Shown in pieces: positions 42,110 to 49,771 of a DNA stretch of 53,314 nt; the stretch's first letter is position 1, and every line of letters begins with the position of its first letter. Both the position numbers and the translations under genes were made by a program. The notes beneath the pieces are model-generated. The model made no database searches and had not been told where the DNA came from. It saw only the letters and a list, made by a program, of their open reading frames with translations. Origin of the DNA: Bradyrhizobium sp. (lineage in GTDB: Bacteria > Pseudomonadota > Alphaproteobacteria > Rhizobiales > Xanthobacteraceae); assembly GCF_030646015.1 (NCBI RefSeq), contig NZ_JAUSLT010000142.1:1-53314 (forward strand). The letters are read 5' to 3'.

Positions 42110-42560
42110 GTTTTCAAACTAAAGATACGTGTTCGCGATCTCGCGGCGCGATGCGTCCGAGCTTTGCGTCGATTGCCACCCTCCGAAACAAAGAGGGCGC
42201 AGGGAAAGCCGGGTGCGCGCTGCACCCGCGGTCTCGTGTGCAAATGCACGAGTAAAAAACGCACACGAGCATACAGGTCCAGCGGAGGCATCCGGCTTTC
42301 CCTGCGCAATGGTTTACGGCTTATACGTGATCTCCCCGGCGATCGGCTTTCTTGCCACCGTCACCTGCGGGACTGACCGCAGGCTTGACACCAGCACCGA
42401 GGTGTCGGGACCACACGACTTCGCCATCCGCATCAGGCGCCCTCGTCAGGAGCACCCTCTGCGTCCACCGCATCCCCGCCCCGCGTTCGTGACGTTCGCG
42501 AAACGCCCCTCTTGATGGGGCGGGATGGCTAAGCTTATAGACCGGCTTCCACTTCTGGAA
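42110..42560. repeat. Longer dispersed noncoding repeat block
   Basis: This block (landmarks ACGCACACGAGCATACAGGT at about 42258, and CAGCGGAGGCATCCGGCTTT) resembles a repeat I recognise from many intergenic regions of Bradyrhizobium, where it yields spurious frames on both strands. No gene is supported in 41871-42900. Confidence 0.5.
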
Positions 42561-42810
42561 AACAGAAATATTTTTACGCGAGGGGCTTGACTTTGTATTT
42601 CCGATAAGCAGAAGTGATTTGCCCGTCGGGTGGATTTGTTGAATTGGTTCAACAAATTCGTCTTTTAGCGCAGGCTTGTTCATCAAAAAATGTTTTGGGA
42701 AGGACGTGGATGGAGGCTCCGGAATCGACTCGACGACTCGTAGGATGGGTTGAGCGACCGCATCCGCCGAAGCCCAATCCGGCGAACGTGCGAGCGAAAC
42801 CCATCGAGCC

Positions 42811-42886
42811 CGTAGGGCGGGTTAGCGCAGCGTAACCCGCCGATGGCGGCAAGATGGCGGATTACGCTACGCTAATCCGCCCTACG
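42811..42886. repeat. Long imperfect inverted repeat (GTAGGGCGG type)
   Basis: A GTAGGGCGGGTTAGCGCAGC arm (from 42812) faces GCTACGCTAATCCGCCCTAC (to 42885), forming a hairpin with stems of about 30 bp around a 15-bp centre. It is a common type of intergenic repeat in these genomes. Confidence 0.65.
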
Positions 42887-42900
42887 GTCTGCGCAACCCC

Positions 42901-42936
42901 AAAACAAAGATGCCCGGCGATTGCTCGCCGGGCATC
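42901..42936 (-). terminator. Intrinsic terminator of the binding-protein gene
   Basis: GATGCCCGGCGA (42909-42920) and its exact complement (42925-42936) form a 12-bp stem with a 4-nt loop. Read on the minus strand it is followed by TTTGTTTT (42908-42901) and lies 30 nt after the stop codon of the gene ending at 42967. Confidence 0.85.
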
Positions 42937-42966
42937 CTGTGCGCTTAACGCCGCAGCGTCAGTCGT

Positions 42967-44190
42967 TTACTTCTTCACCAGCGGACAGACGCTCTTGTCG
43001 AGCGGAATGAACGCTTCTTCCGCCGGGATGGTGGCGACCAGCTTGTAGTAGTCCCAGGGCGCCTTCGATTCCGAGGGCTTCTTGACCTCGAACAGATAGG
43101 CCGGGTGGATCTTGCGGCCGTCGGCGCGGATCGAGCCCTTGCCGAACAGATCGTCGTCGGTCGGCATTTCCTTCATCTTGGCGACCACGGCGCGGCCGTC
43201 ATGCGGGTTGCCGCCGAGCGCTTCCAGCGCCTTGAAGTAATGGATCAGCGAGGAATAGACGCCGGCCTGCACCATGGTCGGCGGACCCTTCTTGTGCTTC
43301 TCGTTGAAGCGTTTTGTAAACGCGCGGGTCTTGTCGTTGGCGTCCCAGTAGAACGTCTCGGTGAAGTTCAGGCCCTGCGCCACCTTGAGGCCGAGCGCGT
43401 GAACGTCGGTGATGAACAGCAGCATGCCCGCGAGCTTCTGGCCGCCGGCGACGATGCCGAATTCCGCCGCCTGCTTGATCGAGTTGGTGGTGTCGCCGCC
43501 GGCATTGGCGAGACCGATGATCTTGGCCTTGGTGCTTTGCGCCTGCAGCAGGAAGGAGGAGAAGTCGGCGTTGTTGAGCGGATGCCGGACGGTGCCGAGC
43601 ACCTTGCCTCCATTGGCGGTGACCACCGCCGCGGTATCGCGCTCCAGCGCGTGACCGAAGGCGTAATCCGCGGTCAGGAAGAACCAGCTGTCGCCGCCGG
43701 ATTTCACCAGCGCCTTGCCGGTGCCGTTGGCGAGCATCCAGGTGTCGTAGACCCAGTGCACCGTGTTCGGCGAACACTGCGCGCCGGTGAGGTCCGACGA
43801 GGCCGAACCGGAGTTCAGGTTGACGACGTTCTTGTCCTTGGCGAGGTTGGAGATCGCAAGGCCGACGCCGGAACTGGCGAGATCGACGAACACGTCGACC
43901 TTGTCGACATCGATCCACTGCTTGCCGATGTTGACGCCGACGTCGGGCTTGTTCTGATGGTCGGCCGAGATCAGGTCGATCTTCCAGCCCTTGGCCAGCA
44001 GCCCGGAATCCTCGATCGCCATCTGGGCTGCGGCCGAGGAGCCGGGACCGCCGATATCGGCGTAGAGGCCGGACTGGTCGCCGAGGCTGCCGACCTTGAC
44101 GACCTTATCGAGCTTGGCTTGCGCGAACGCACTGCCTGACAACACCAGGCTCGTGGTCAGCACCAGGGCGGCCATCGATCGTTTCTTCAT
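42967..44190 (-). CDS. Periplasmic binding protein, branched-chain amino acid/amide type
   Basis: This is a 407-residue ABC transporter substrate-binding protein of the Peripla_BP_6 (LivK-like) family. The ATG at 44190 follows GGAGGAATA and starts a signal peptide (MKKRSMAALVLTTSLVLSGS, cleaved near AFAQA). The body has VGSLGDQSGLYADIGGPGSS, YDTWMLANGTGKALVKSGG and FLTADYAFGHALERD. No permease or ATPase gene is adjacent, so it is an orphan here. A strong terminator follows. The ligand could be an amino acid, amide or aromatic acid. Confidence 0.92.
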   Translation of the reverse strand: MKKRSMAALVLTTSLVLSGSAFAQAKLDKVVKVGSLGDQSGLYADIGGPGSSAAAQMAIEDSGLLAKGWKIDLISADHQNKPDVGVNIGKQWIDVDKVDVFVDLASSGVGLAISNLAKDKNVVNLNSGSASSDLTGAQCSPNTVHWVYDTWMLANGTGKALVKSGGDSWFFLTADYAFGHALERDTAAVVTANGGKVLGTVRHPLNNADFSSFLLQAQSTKAKIIGLANAGGDTTNSIKQAAEFGIVAGGQKLAGMLLFITDVHALGLKVAQGLNFTETFYWDANDKTRAFTKRFNEKHKKGPPTMVQAGVYSSLIHYFKALEALGGNPHDGRAVVAKMKEMPTDDDLFGKGSIRADGRKIHPAYLFEVKKPSESKAPWDYYKLVATIPAEEAFIPLDKSVCPLVKK

Positions 44191-44349
44191 TATTCCTCCA
44201 AAAGATGTTTTGAAATTCACGCGAGATGATCAGCGCGAGCGCGCATTATGGCGCGCATTTCGCCGGCCGCATAGCGGCGTGCGAAAACAGCGCCGCGCGC
44301 CTTGCGAATATTTCGTGTCGCGGAGAATTGGCGCCGTCAACCTGCCGCC

Positions 44350-44802
44350 TCAGCGCCAGAAATAGCGGACGCCGACATAGACGATGACGAGGCAGATGAA
44401 AATCAGCGCCACGGGAAGCCGGGGCTTGGAAGGTGGACCGCCGGCGGTTTTGGCCGGCTTCGGCGCCGGCCGCTTGAAGGCGGTGACGTTGTCCGCCACC
44501 GGGCCCGATCCGTTCAATTGGGCCTTGACGTCGGGCGCAGCACCAGCCCCGCCCATTTCGCCATAGTAGCTGCGGTAAATCAGGTGGATGGTAGCCTCCG
44601 AGGCTTCGGGTTCCGCCATCTTCTCGAGCAGGGTTTTATAGCCGGCCAGGAAGTTCTGGGCTTCCGCGGGCAGGGAAGAGGTGCCGTTCAACTTGGCCAG
44701 CATCTTCCAGGTCGCAAAGTCCGCGCGCGCCCTGGTGTCGGCACGTCGCGCAATCAGCATATCGGCAGCTTTAATCAAATTGGCCTCAGGCCTCGTCGGC
44801 AT
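44350..44802 (-). CDS. Tail-anchored hypothetical protein
   Basis: This is a 150-residue protein with a helical N-terminal region (ADTRARADFATWKMLAKLNG), a Pro/Ala-rich linker and one C-terminal membrane segment (LPVALIFICLVIVYVGVRYF) ending six residues before the stop or less. The layout suggests a C-terminally anchored membrane protein. No family is recognised. It follows the site-2 protease gene by 14 nt on the same strand, so the two may be co-transcribed. Confidence 0.65.
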   Translation of the reverse strand: MPTRPEANLIKAADMLIARRADTRARADFATWKMLAKLNGTSSLPAEAQNFLAGYKTLLEKMAEPEASEATIHLIYRSYYGEMGGAGAAPDVKAQLNGSGPVADNVTAFKRPAPKPAKTAGGPPSKPRLPVALIFICLVIVYVGVRYFWR

Positions 44803-44816
44803 CTATCGGGCTTAGA

Positions 44817-45524
44817 CTACATATTGCCGGTCAATACGAGAAGTAAACGGATCACATACCCGGTCGATGTCCGCACTAGCGCCGAAATAACATCAAGATT
44901 TAGACCGAACTGGGAACCGGCGAGCGGCAGAACGATCAGAATCCCGATCAAAATCAGCATGCCCCAGGGTTCCAGCCGGGACAGCGGGTAGGCCAGCACG
45001 TTCGGCAGCAGCCCGACCGCGACCCGGCCGCCGTCCAGCGGCGGAATCGGCAGCATATTGAAGACCGCCAGCAGCACATTGATGATCAGCGCGTTTTTGA
45101 GGTTGTCGGCCAGCCATTTGGCGGCGTCGGCGGGGGCCAAAGGCAGGGCATGGAACGCCAGCGCCGCCAGCAGGGCCAGAGCGATATTGACGGCGGGGCC
45201 TGCCAGCGCCACCCAGACCATGCCGAGCCGGGGGTTGTTCAGATTGCGGAAATTCACCGGCACCGGCCTGGCATAGCCGAACAGGAACGGGGCGTGGGAC
45301 AACAGCAGGATCCCCGGCAGCAGCACGGTGCCGAAGGGATCGATGTGCCTGAAGGGATTGAAGCTGACGCGGCCGAGGTCATACGCGGTATTGTCGCCGA
45401 GCCGGCGCGCGGCAAAGGCGTGCGCGGCCTCGTGAAAGGTGATGGCGATGATCAGCGGCAGGACCCAGACCGAGATGTCGTAAAGCGAGATGTTTGAAAA
45501 CAATGATCTGTCCACCCGGTTCAA
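44817..45524 (-). CDS. Site-2 protease family protein (peptidase M50)
   Basis: This is an intramembrane zinc metalloprotease of about 235 residues. The HExxH motif lies in the first membrane segment (ITFHEAAHAFAARRLGD), and the third metal ligand is in FNMLPIPPLDGGRVAVG. Several further membrane segments are visible. The TTG at 45524 overlaps the LysR stop as TTGA; alternatives are GTG 45515 and TTG 45503, and none has a clear ribosome binding site. The cellular substrate is unknown; members of this small subfamily lack a PDZ domain, as here. Confidence 0.88.
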   Translation of the reverse strand: MNRVDRSLFSNISLYDISVWVLPLIIAITFHEAAHAFAARRLGDNTAYDLGRVSFNPFRHIDPFGTVLLPGILLLSHAPFLFGYARPVPVNFRNLNNPRLGMVWVALAGPAVNIALALLAALAFHALPLAPADAAKWLADNLKNALIINVLLAVFNMLPIPPLDGGRVAVGLLPNVLAYPLSRLEPWGMLILIGILIVLPLAGSQFGLNLDVISALVRTSTGYVIRLLLVLTGNM

Positions 45525-46426
45525 GCAACGCCAGCGACGCTACCAGTTGTTCGTCTCAACGACACCTCGTCGCGACGCTTCGAGATGCCGGTGCGCAAAT
45601 GATCGGCGAGGAGCGCGCCTGCGGGTGATAGGTGAGTGGCGCGATGCAGGCAAATGTCGGCGGCCGGCAGTTGCGGCATGCCCTCATGATCCGACAGCAG
45701 GCGCAATTTCGCCGGAAAGGTACCGGCCTTCACCACAGTCACCGCCAGCCCCTGCGCCGCGACCGCCTCCACGGCGGCAAGGCTGTGGCTGACGAAAGCC
45801 AGCCGCCAGGGACGCCTGGCGGCGTCGAGCGCGTCGATCGCCCATTTCCGGAATAGACAGCCCTGCGGATAAAGCGCCACCGGCAGCGGCTCCTGCCGTT
45901 CGACCGCGTGCGACGCGCCGGTCGCCCATACCGCCTGTTCGCGGCGCAGGAATTCGCCATCGCCGCGTCCTTCAGGATGCATGGCGATGACGAGGTCGTA
46001 AGCCTCACCGAGCCTCGCCGGCATGGAGGAGGTGAGGCCGGTTTCCATCTCGACATGGATGTGCGGATAGGCTGCGAGGAAACTTGCCAGCAACGGCGGG
46101 ACGACGCAGGTGCCGTAATCGTCCATCACGCCCAGTCGCACCACGCCTTCGACCTTGCGCTCGGCGAGCTTGCCAACGGCTTCTTCGTTGAGGGCGAGAA
46201 TCCGCCGCGCATATCCCAGCAGACCTTCTCCCGCCGCGCTCAAATCAACACTCGCCTTGCTGCGGTTGAACAACTCGGCGCCGAGGCGATCTTCCAGGCG
46301 CCTGATCTGCATGCTCACGGCCGATTGGGTCCGGTTCAGCATGGCGGCCGCACGGGTGAAGGAACGGTGGTCCGCCACCGCGACGAACGCCCGCAACAGG
46401 TCGGGATCGAGGTCAATTTCGTTCAT
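45521..46426 (-). CDS. LysR-family regulator
   Basis: This is a 301-residue transcription factor. The N-terminal HTH (residues about 8-65) reads LLRAFVAVADHRSFTRAAAM, then LNRTQSAVSMQIRRLEDRLG. The C-terminal co-inducer domain follows from about residue 90 (VRLGVMDDYGTCVVPPLLAS). It is divergent from the EamA exporter gene with 93 nt between starts, containing two palindromes (46436-46473), which suggests that it controls the exporter. The ATG at 46426 is preceded by an in-frame GTG. Confidence 0.92.
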   Translation of the reverse strand: MNEIDLDPDLLRAFVAVADHRSFTRAAAMLNRTQSAVSMQIRRLEDRLGAELFNRSKASVDLSAAGEGLLGYARRILALNEEAVGKLAERKVEGVVRLGVMDDYGTCVVPPLLASFLAAYPHIHVEMETGLTSSMPARLGEAYDLVIAMHPEGRGDGEFLRREQAVWATGASHAVERQEPLPVALYPQGCLFRKWAIDALDAARRPWRLAFVSHSLAAVEAVAAQGLAVTVVKAGTFPAKLRLLSDHEGMPQLPAADICLHRATHLSPAGALLADHLRTGISKRRDEVSLRRTTGSVAGVA

Positions 46427-46435
46427 CACGATCCG

Positions 46436-46473
46436 TTATATTTAGCATCATATAAATTCCATATGTTGATATG
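46436..46473. promoter_or_regulatory. Candidate LysR binding palindromes
   Basis: TTATAT-N8-ATATAA (46436-46455) and CATATGTTGATATG (46460-46473) are two AT-rich dyads between the divergent LysR and EamA genes, 24 nt apart start to start, as expected for recognition and activation sites. Confidence 0.5.
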
Positions 46474-46519
46474 TAGACCTGCGGTATCCTCGCGCGCAAG
46501 CCGGAAAAGTGAGGATCGT

Positions 46520-47419
46520 ATGGGCGAGGGGTGGGGTGTGCTGGCGGCGGTGCTGTCGAGCGCGCTTGGCGGGACCTCGATCGGGGCCACCCGCTATCTG
46601 GTCAATGCGATGGATTCGCTTGCCATCGGCTCCTTCCGGTTCGGCATCGGTTTCGTCTTGTTGTTCCCGGTGGCCGTTCTGCAGGCAGGCCGCTGGCCCG
46701 CGCGCCGGGAGTGGCCCGCGGTGGCCGGTCTGGGTGTGCTGTTCTTCACCGTGTTCCCGTTGCTTTTCAACGCCTCCCTGATCTTCACCACGGCAGCGCG
46801 CGGGGCGCTCGCTCTGTCGACCCTTCCGCTGCTGACGATGGTGGTTGGTGCTGCGCTCGGCAGCGAAGCGCTGACGGCGCGCAAGACCCTCGGCGTCGTG
46901 ATCGCGATGCTCGGCGTCGCGCTCGCGCTGCTGTCGGGGCTGACCTCGGCGCCAGCGGGCGCGTGGCGCGGCGATCTCTTGATGGTCGGCGCCGCCCTCT
47001 GCATGGCGTTCTACAGCATCTGGTCCAAGCCATTTATCGCCCGCTCCGGTCCGATTCGCTTCACCACGATGGCGATGGGCGTGGGCGCGGTTTGCCTGAT
47101 CGTGTTGGCATGCTGGCGCGGCAGTTTCGCGCCGGTTGCCGATTTCGGAATGCCGCAATGGCTGGCGGCGGGCTATCTCGGCGCCTTCGGCAGCGCGCTC
47201 ACCTTCTATCTATGGGCGTTCGCGCTGGCGCGCACGACGCCGACCCGCGTCGCGATATCCGTCACCGTCAATCCGGTCGCCGCGTCTCTGGTCGGCGCGC
47301 TATTGCTGGACGAACCGCTGAGCTGGAACCTGGTCGGCGGCATCGTGACGGTCTTCGCCGGCATCTGGATCGCGACCACGTCAGGCCGATGGCCGCGACC
47401 CGCAACGCAGCAACCTTAG
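46520..47419 (+). CDS. EamA/DMT-family exporter
   Basis: This is a 299-residue membrane protein with two EamA repeats and about ten membrane segments (LAAVLSSALGGTSIGATRYL; later ALTFYLWAFALARTTPTRVA and LVGGIVTVFAGIWIATTSGR). GAGG lies 5 nt before the ATG at 46520. It probably exports an amino acid or metabolite. The divergent LysR gene is the likely regulator. Confidence 0.9.
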   Translation: MGEGWGVLAAVLSSALGGTSIGATRYLVNAMDSLAIGSFRFGIGFVLLFPVAVLQAGRWPARREWPAVAGLGVLFFTVFPLLFNASLIFTTAARGALALSTLPLLTMVVGAALGSEALTARKTLGVVIAMLGVALALLSGLTSAPAGAWRGDLLMVGAALCMAFYSIWSKPFIARSGPIRFTTMAMGVGAVCLIVLACWRGSFAPVADFGMPQWLAAGYLGAFGSALTFYLWAFALARTTPTRVAISVTVNPVAASLVGALLLDEPLSWNLVGGIVTVFAGIWIATTSGRWPRPATQQP

Positions 47420-47433
47420 AACGGAGCACCCGT

Positions 47434-47826
47434 TTATGGCGGCACGGTCCGCTGATGTTGCGGCAGCCCGTCGTCAAGTTTCACCCAGCCGATTTTTTCC
47501 GAAACCCAGATGTGTTCGGTCGGTGCAAAGGCGTCGGGGTTGTCGAACGTCGCGAGCGCGACGCCGTCCGCCGTTCCGTTGCGGCGCCGGGTAAACAGCC
47601 TCGTGCCGCAGACCCCGCAGAACACCCGGTCGATCGCTTCCGACGAGGCATAGCGCGCGGTCTCGCCTGTCACCGACAGCGCGCCTTGCGGAAACAGCGC
47701 GCGGGCATAGAACGGCGAGCCCATCGCCTTCTGGCAGTTGCGGCAGTGGCAGATCCGGACGTTGAGCGGCTCGCCCTCGCACCGGAACCTGACCGCGCCG
47801 CACAGGCAGCCGCCTTCGTGTGTCAT
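47434..47826 (-). CDS. GFA-family (CENP-V/GFA domain) protein
   Basis: This is a 130-residue zinc protein. The Cys pattern is GCLCGAVRF, CHCRNCQKAMGS and FCGVCGTRLF, the full set of zinc ligands of glutathione-dependent formaldehyde-activating-like proteins. GAGG precedes the ATG at 47826. The precise activity of most family members is not known. It is convergent with the EamA gene, 14 nt apart. Confidence 0.9.
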   Translation of the reverse strand: MTHEGGCLCGAVRFRCEGEPLNVRICHCRNCQKAMGSPFYARALFPQGALSVTGETARYASSEAIDRVFCGVCGTRLFTRRRNGTADGVALATFDNPDAFAPTEHIWVSEKIGWVKLDDGLPQHQRTVPP

Positions 47827-47833
47827 CGCATCC

Positions 47834-47943
47834 TCACCGACCTCATCCTGAGGAGCGGCGTCTTCGCCGCGTCTCGAAGGATGAGACATACGGGCTCTCA
47901 TGGTTCGAGACGCCGCGCGAAGATGCGCGGCTCCTCACCATGA
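47834..47943. repeat. Inverted intergenic repeat (CTCATCCTGAGGAGC type)
   Basis: CTCATCCTGAGGAGC and GTCTCGAAGGATGAG at its left, and CATGGTTCGAGACGC and GGCTCCTCACCATGAGG at its right, form nested inverted repeats. The related block 48726-48847 lies in the next gap. Confidence 0.65.
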
Positions 47944-47955
47944 GGACCCATCAAA

Positions 47956-48702
47956 CTAATACGTCGCGCGGCCGCCGGAAATATCGAACACTGCGCCCGT
48001 CGAGAATGCGCAATCTTCCGAGGCCAGCCACGCCACCATTGCCGCGAGTTCTTCCACCAGCACAAAGCGTCCCTTCGGAATCTTCGACAGCATGAAGTCG
48101 ATGTGCTGCTGCGTCATCTGGTCAAAGATCGCGGTCCTGGCCGCCGCCGGGGTCACCGCGTTGACCAGGATGTCATGCTGCGCCAGTTCCTTGCCGAGCG
48201 ATTTTGTCAATGCGATCAGGCCGGCCTTGGAAGCCGAGTAGTGCGCGGCGTTGGGGTTGCCTTCCTTGCCGGCGATCGAGGCGATGTTGACGATGCGGCC
48301 ATAGCCTTGCTTGATCATGACAGGCGCGATCGCCTTGCAGCAGATGAACGGGCCGTCGAGATTGATGCGCAGCACCTTGCGCCATTCCTCGAGGTCGGTG
48401 TCCCATACCGTCTTGTTGATGCCGGCGATGCCGGCATTGTTGACGAGGATGTCGATCTTGCCGAGCGCCGCCAGCGTGGCGTCGCGCGCCGTTTCGACCG
48501 CGGCGAGATCGGAGACGTCGACCTTGATCGCAATGACGGCCGGGCCGATTTCCTTTGCGGTCTTCTCGGCAAACGGCAGGTCATGGTCCCAGATCGCGAC
48601 CCTGGCGCCGGAGGCGACAAACCGTTCGGTGATGGCGCGGCCAAAACCCTGCGCGCCGCCGGTGACGACGGCGGTGCGGCCGTTGAGATCGATCTTGTTC
48701 AT
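47956..48702 (-). CDS. SDR-family dehydrogenase (sugar-type)
   Basis: This is a 248-residue short-chain dehydrogenase. The cofactor loop is VTGGAQGFGRAI, the NNAGIAG motif follows, and the catalytic Ser-Tyr-Lys is seen in NIASIAGKEGNPNAAHYSASK. An aspartate/histidine after the second strand (AIWDHDL) suggests NAD preference. With the IlvD/Edd dehydratase and second SDR upstream on the same strand it probably oxidises a sugar or sugar-acid intermediate. Confidence 0.9.
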   Translation of the reverse strand: MNKIDLNGRTAVVTGGAQGFGRAITERFVASGARVAIWDHDLPFAEKTAKEIGPAVIAIKVDVSDLAAVETARDATLAALGKIDILVNNAGIAGINKTVWDTDLEEWRKVLRINLDGPFICCKAIAPVMIKQGYGRIVNIASIAGKEGNPNAAHYSASKAGLIALTKSLGKELAQHDILVNAVTPAAARTAIFDQMTQQHIDFMLSKIPKGRFVLVEELAAMVAWLASEDCAFSTGAVFDISGGRATY

Positions 48703-48725
48703 GGAAGTGTCCTTTCACTGTTGAT

Positions 48726-48847
48726 CCTCATGGTGAGGAGCGCGCCCTTGCTTGCGCGCGTCTCGAACCATGAAAGCCCGGCTCTCTCATCCTTCGAGAC
48801 GCGGCCGAAGAGGCCGCTCCTCCCGAGCAAGCGCGAATGCGCTTGTC
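48726..48847. repeat. Inverted intergenic repeat in the SDR-SDR gap
   Basis: The block shares CTCATGGTGAGGAGC, GCGTCTCGAACCATGA and CATCCTTCGAGACGC with 47834-47943. It fills most of the gap between the two SDR genes. Confidence 0.65.
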
Positions 48848-48859
48848 CGGGGATGAGGT

Positions 48860-49591
48860 TCAAAGCATGTAGCCGCCGTCGACGACGAGGTCGACGCCGG
48901 TGGTGAAGGCGCTTTCGTCGCTGGCCAGATACACGGCGGTGGCGGCGATTTCTTCCGCGGTGCCGAGCCGGCCCATCTTCTGGCGGGCAACGAATTTTTC
49001 CCGGCCGTCCGGGCCGGCCGCGGCGGCGCGTTGCAGCATCGAGGGCGTTTCGACGGTACCGGGGCAGATGCTGTTGCAGCGGATGCCCTGGGTGATGAAG
49101 TCGGACGCCACCGCGCGCGTCAGCAGCGAGACCGCGGCCTTGGATGCACTGTAGACATAGCGGTTGGCCGGCGGCCGCAGCGCCGCGCAGGACGAGATGT
49201 TGACGATGCTGCCGCCGCCACCCGCGATCATCGCCGGCAGGAACGCCTTGATGGTCCGGTGCATCGACTTGACGTTGAGGTCGAACGAAAAGTCCCAGTC
49301 TTCGTCCGAGCAGTCGAGGATGGTGCCGTGGTGCACGAAGCCGGCGGCATTGAGCAGGACGTCGATCTTGCCGATCCGTTTGGCAAATGCGTTGACATCG
49401 GCGGTGTTGCGAACGTCGAGCCGCGTGGTTTCGGCGATGCCTTCCCGGGCCAGCGTGGCGAGGCCTTTCTCGTCGATATCGGTGGCGATCACCGTGGCGC
49501 CCTCGCGCGCGAATGCGATGGCGCAGGCGCGTCCGATGCCCGCGGCCGCTGCGGTGACAACGGCGCGCTTTCCCTTCAGGCGGTCTGACAT
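48860..49591 (-). CDS. SDR-family dehydrogenase (2-keto-3-deoxy-sugar-acid type)
   Basis: This is a 243-residue short-chain dehydrogenase with VTAAAAGIGRACA, then the acidic NAD-selecting ATDIDE, LNAAGFVHHG, and the active-site set NISSCAALRPPANRYVYSAS with Tyr-x-x-x-Lys. The C-terminus (VDLVVDGGYML) is typical. It resembles 2-keto-3-deoxy-L-fuconate dehydrogenases. Placed after a sugar-acid dehydratase it would act on the 2-keto-3-deoxy product. Confidence 0.88.
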   Translation of the reverse strand: MSDRLKGKRAVVTAAAAGIGRACAIAFAREGATVIATDIDEKGLATLAREGIAETTRLDVRNTADVNAFAKRIGKIDVLLNAAGFVHHGTILDCSDEDWDFSFDLNVKSMHRTIKAFLPAMIAGGGGSIVNISSCAALRPPANRYVYSASKAAVSLLTRAVASDFITQGIRCNSICPGTVETPSMLQRAAAAGPDGREKFVARQKMGRLGTAEEIAATAVYLASDESAFTTGVDLVVDGGYML

Positions 49592-49630
49592 CTTTTCTCC
49601 TGTGGCGGTTTTCTCTGCGCCTTCAACGAG

Positions 49631-49767
49631 TCGTCCCCGCGAACGCGGGGACCCATACGCCGCGGCGTCTCGTTTGGGCAGTGTTGTTAGAGGCCTTTTT
49701 CATCTGCGAGGCCGGTGGCTATGGGTCCCTGCGCCCGTGCGCAATTGCGCACTAGGCAGGGACGACG
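49631..49767. repeat. Paired inverted repeat (REP-like) in the dehydratase-SDR gap
   Basis: TCGTCCCCGCGAACGCGGGG (49631-49650) and a facing ATGGGTCCCTGC copy ending GCAGGGACGACG (about 49720-49767) belong to the same family as 41977-42096. Confidence 0.7.
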
Positions 49768-49771
49768 ATTT

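Noticed and set aside
42129..42515. Short frames on both strands in the gap after tonB
   Set aside because: They fall in a dispersed noncoding repeat that gives similar spurious frames elsewhere in this group of bacteria.
46531..47943. 470-residue plus-strand frame overlapping the EamA gene
   Set aside because: It is an out-of-frame shadow of the EamA gene that continues through the GFA gene complement; its composition is Arg-rich.
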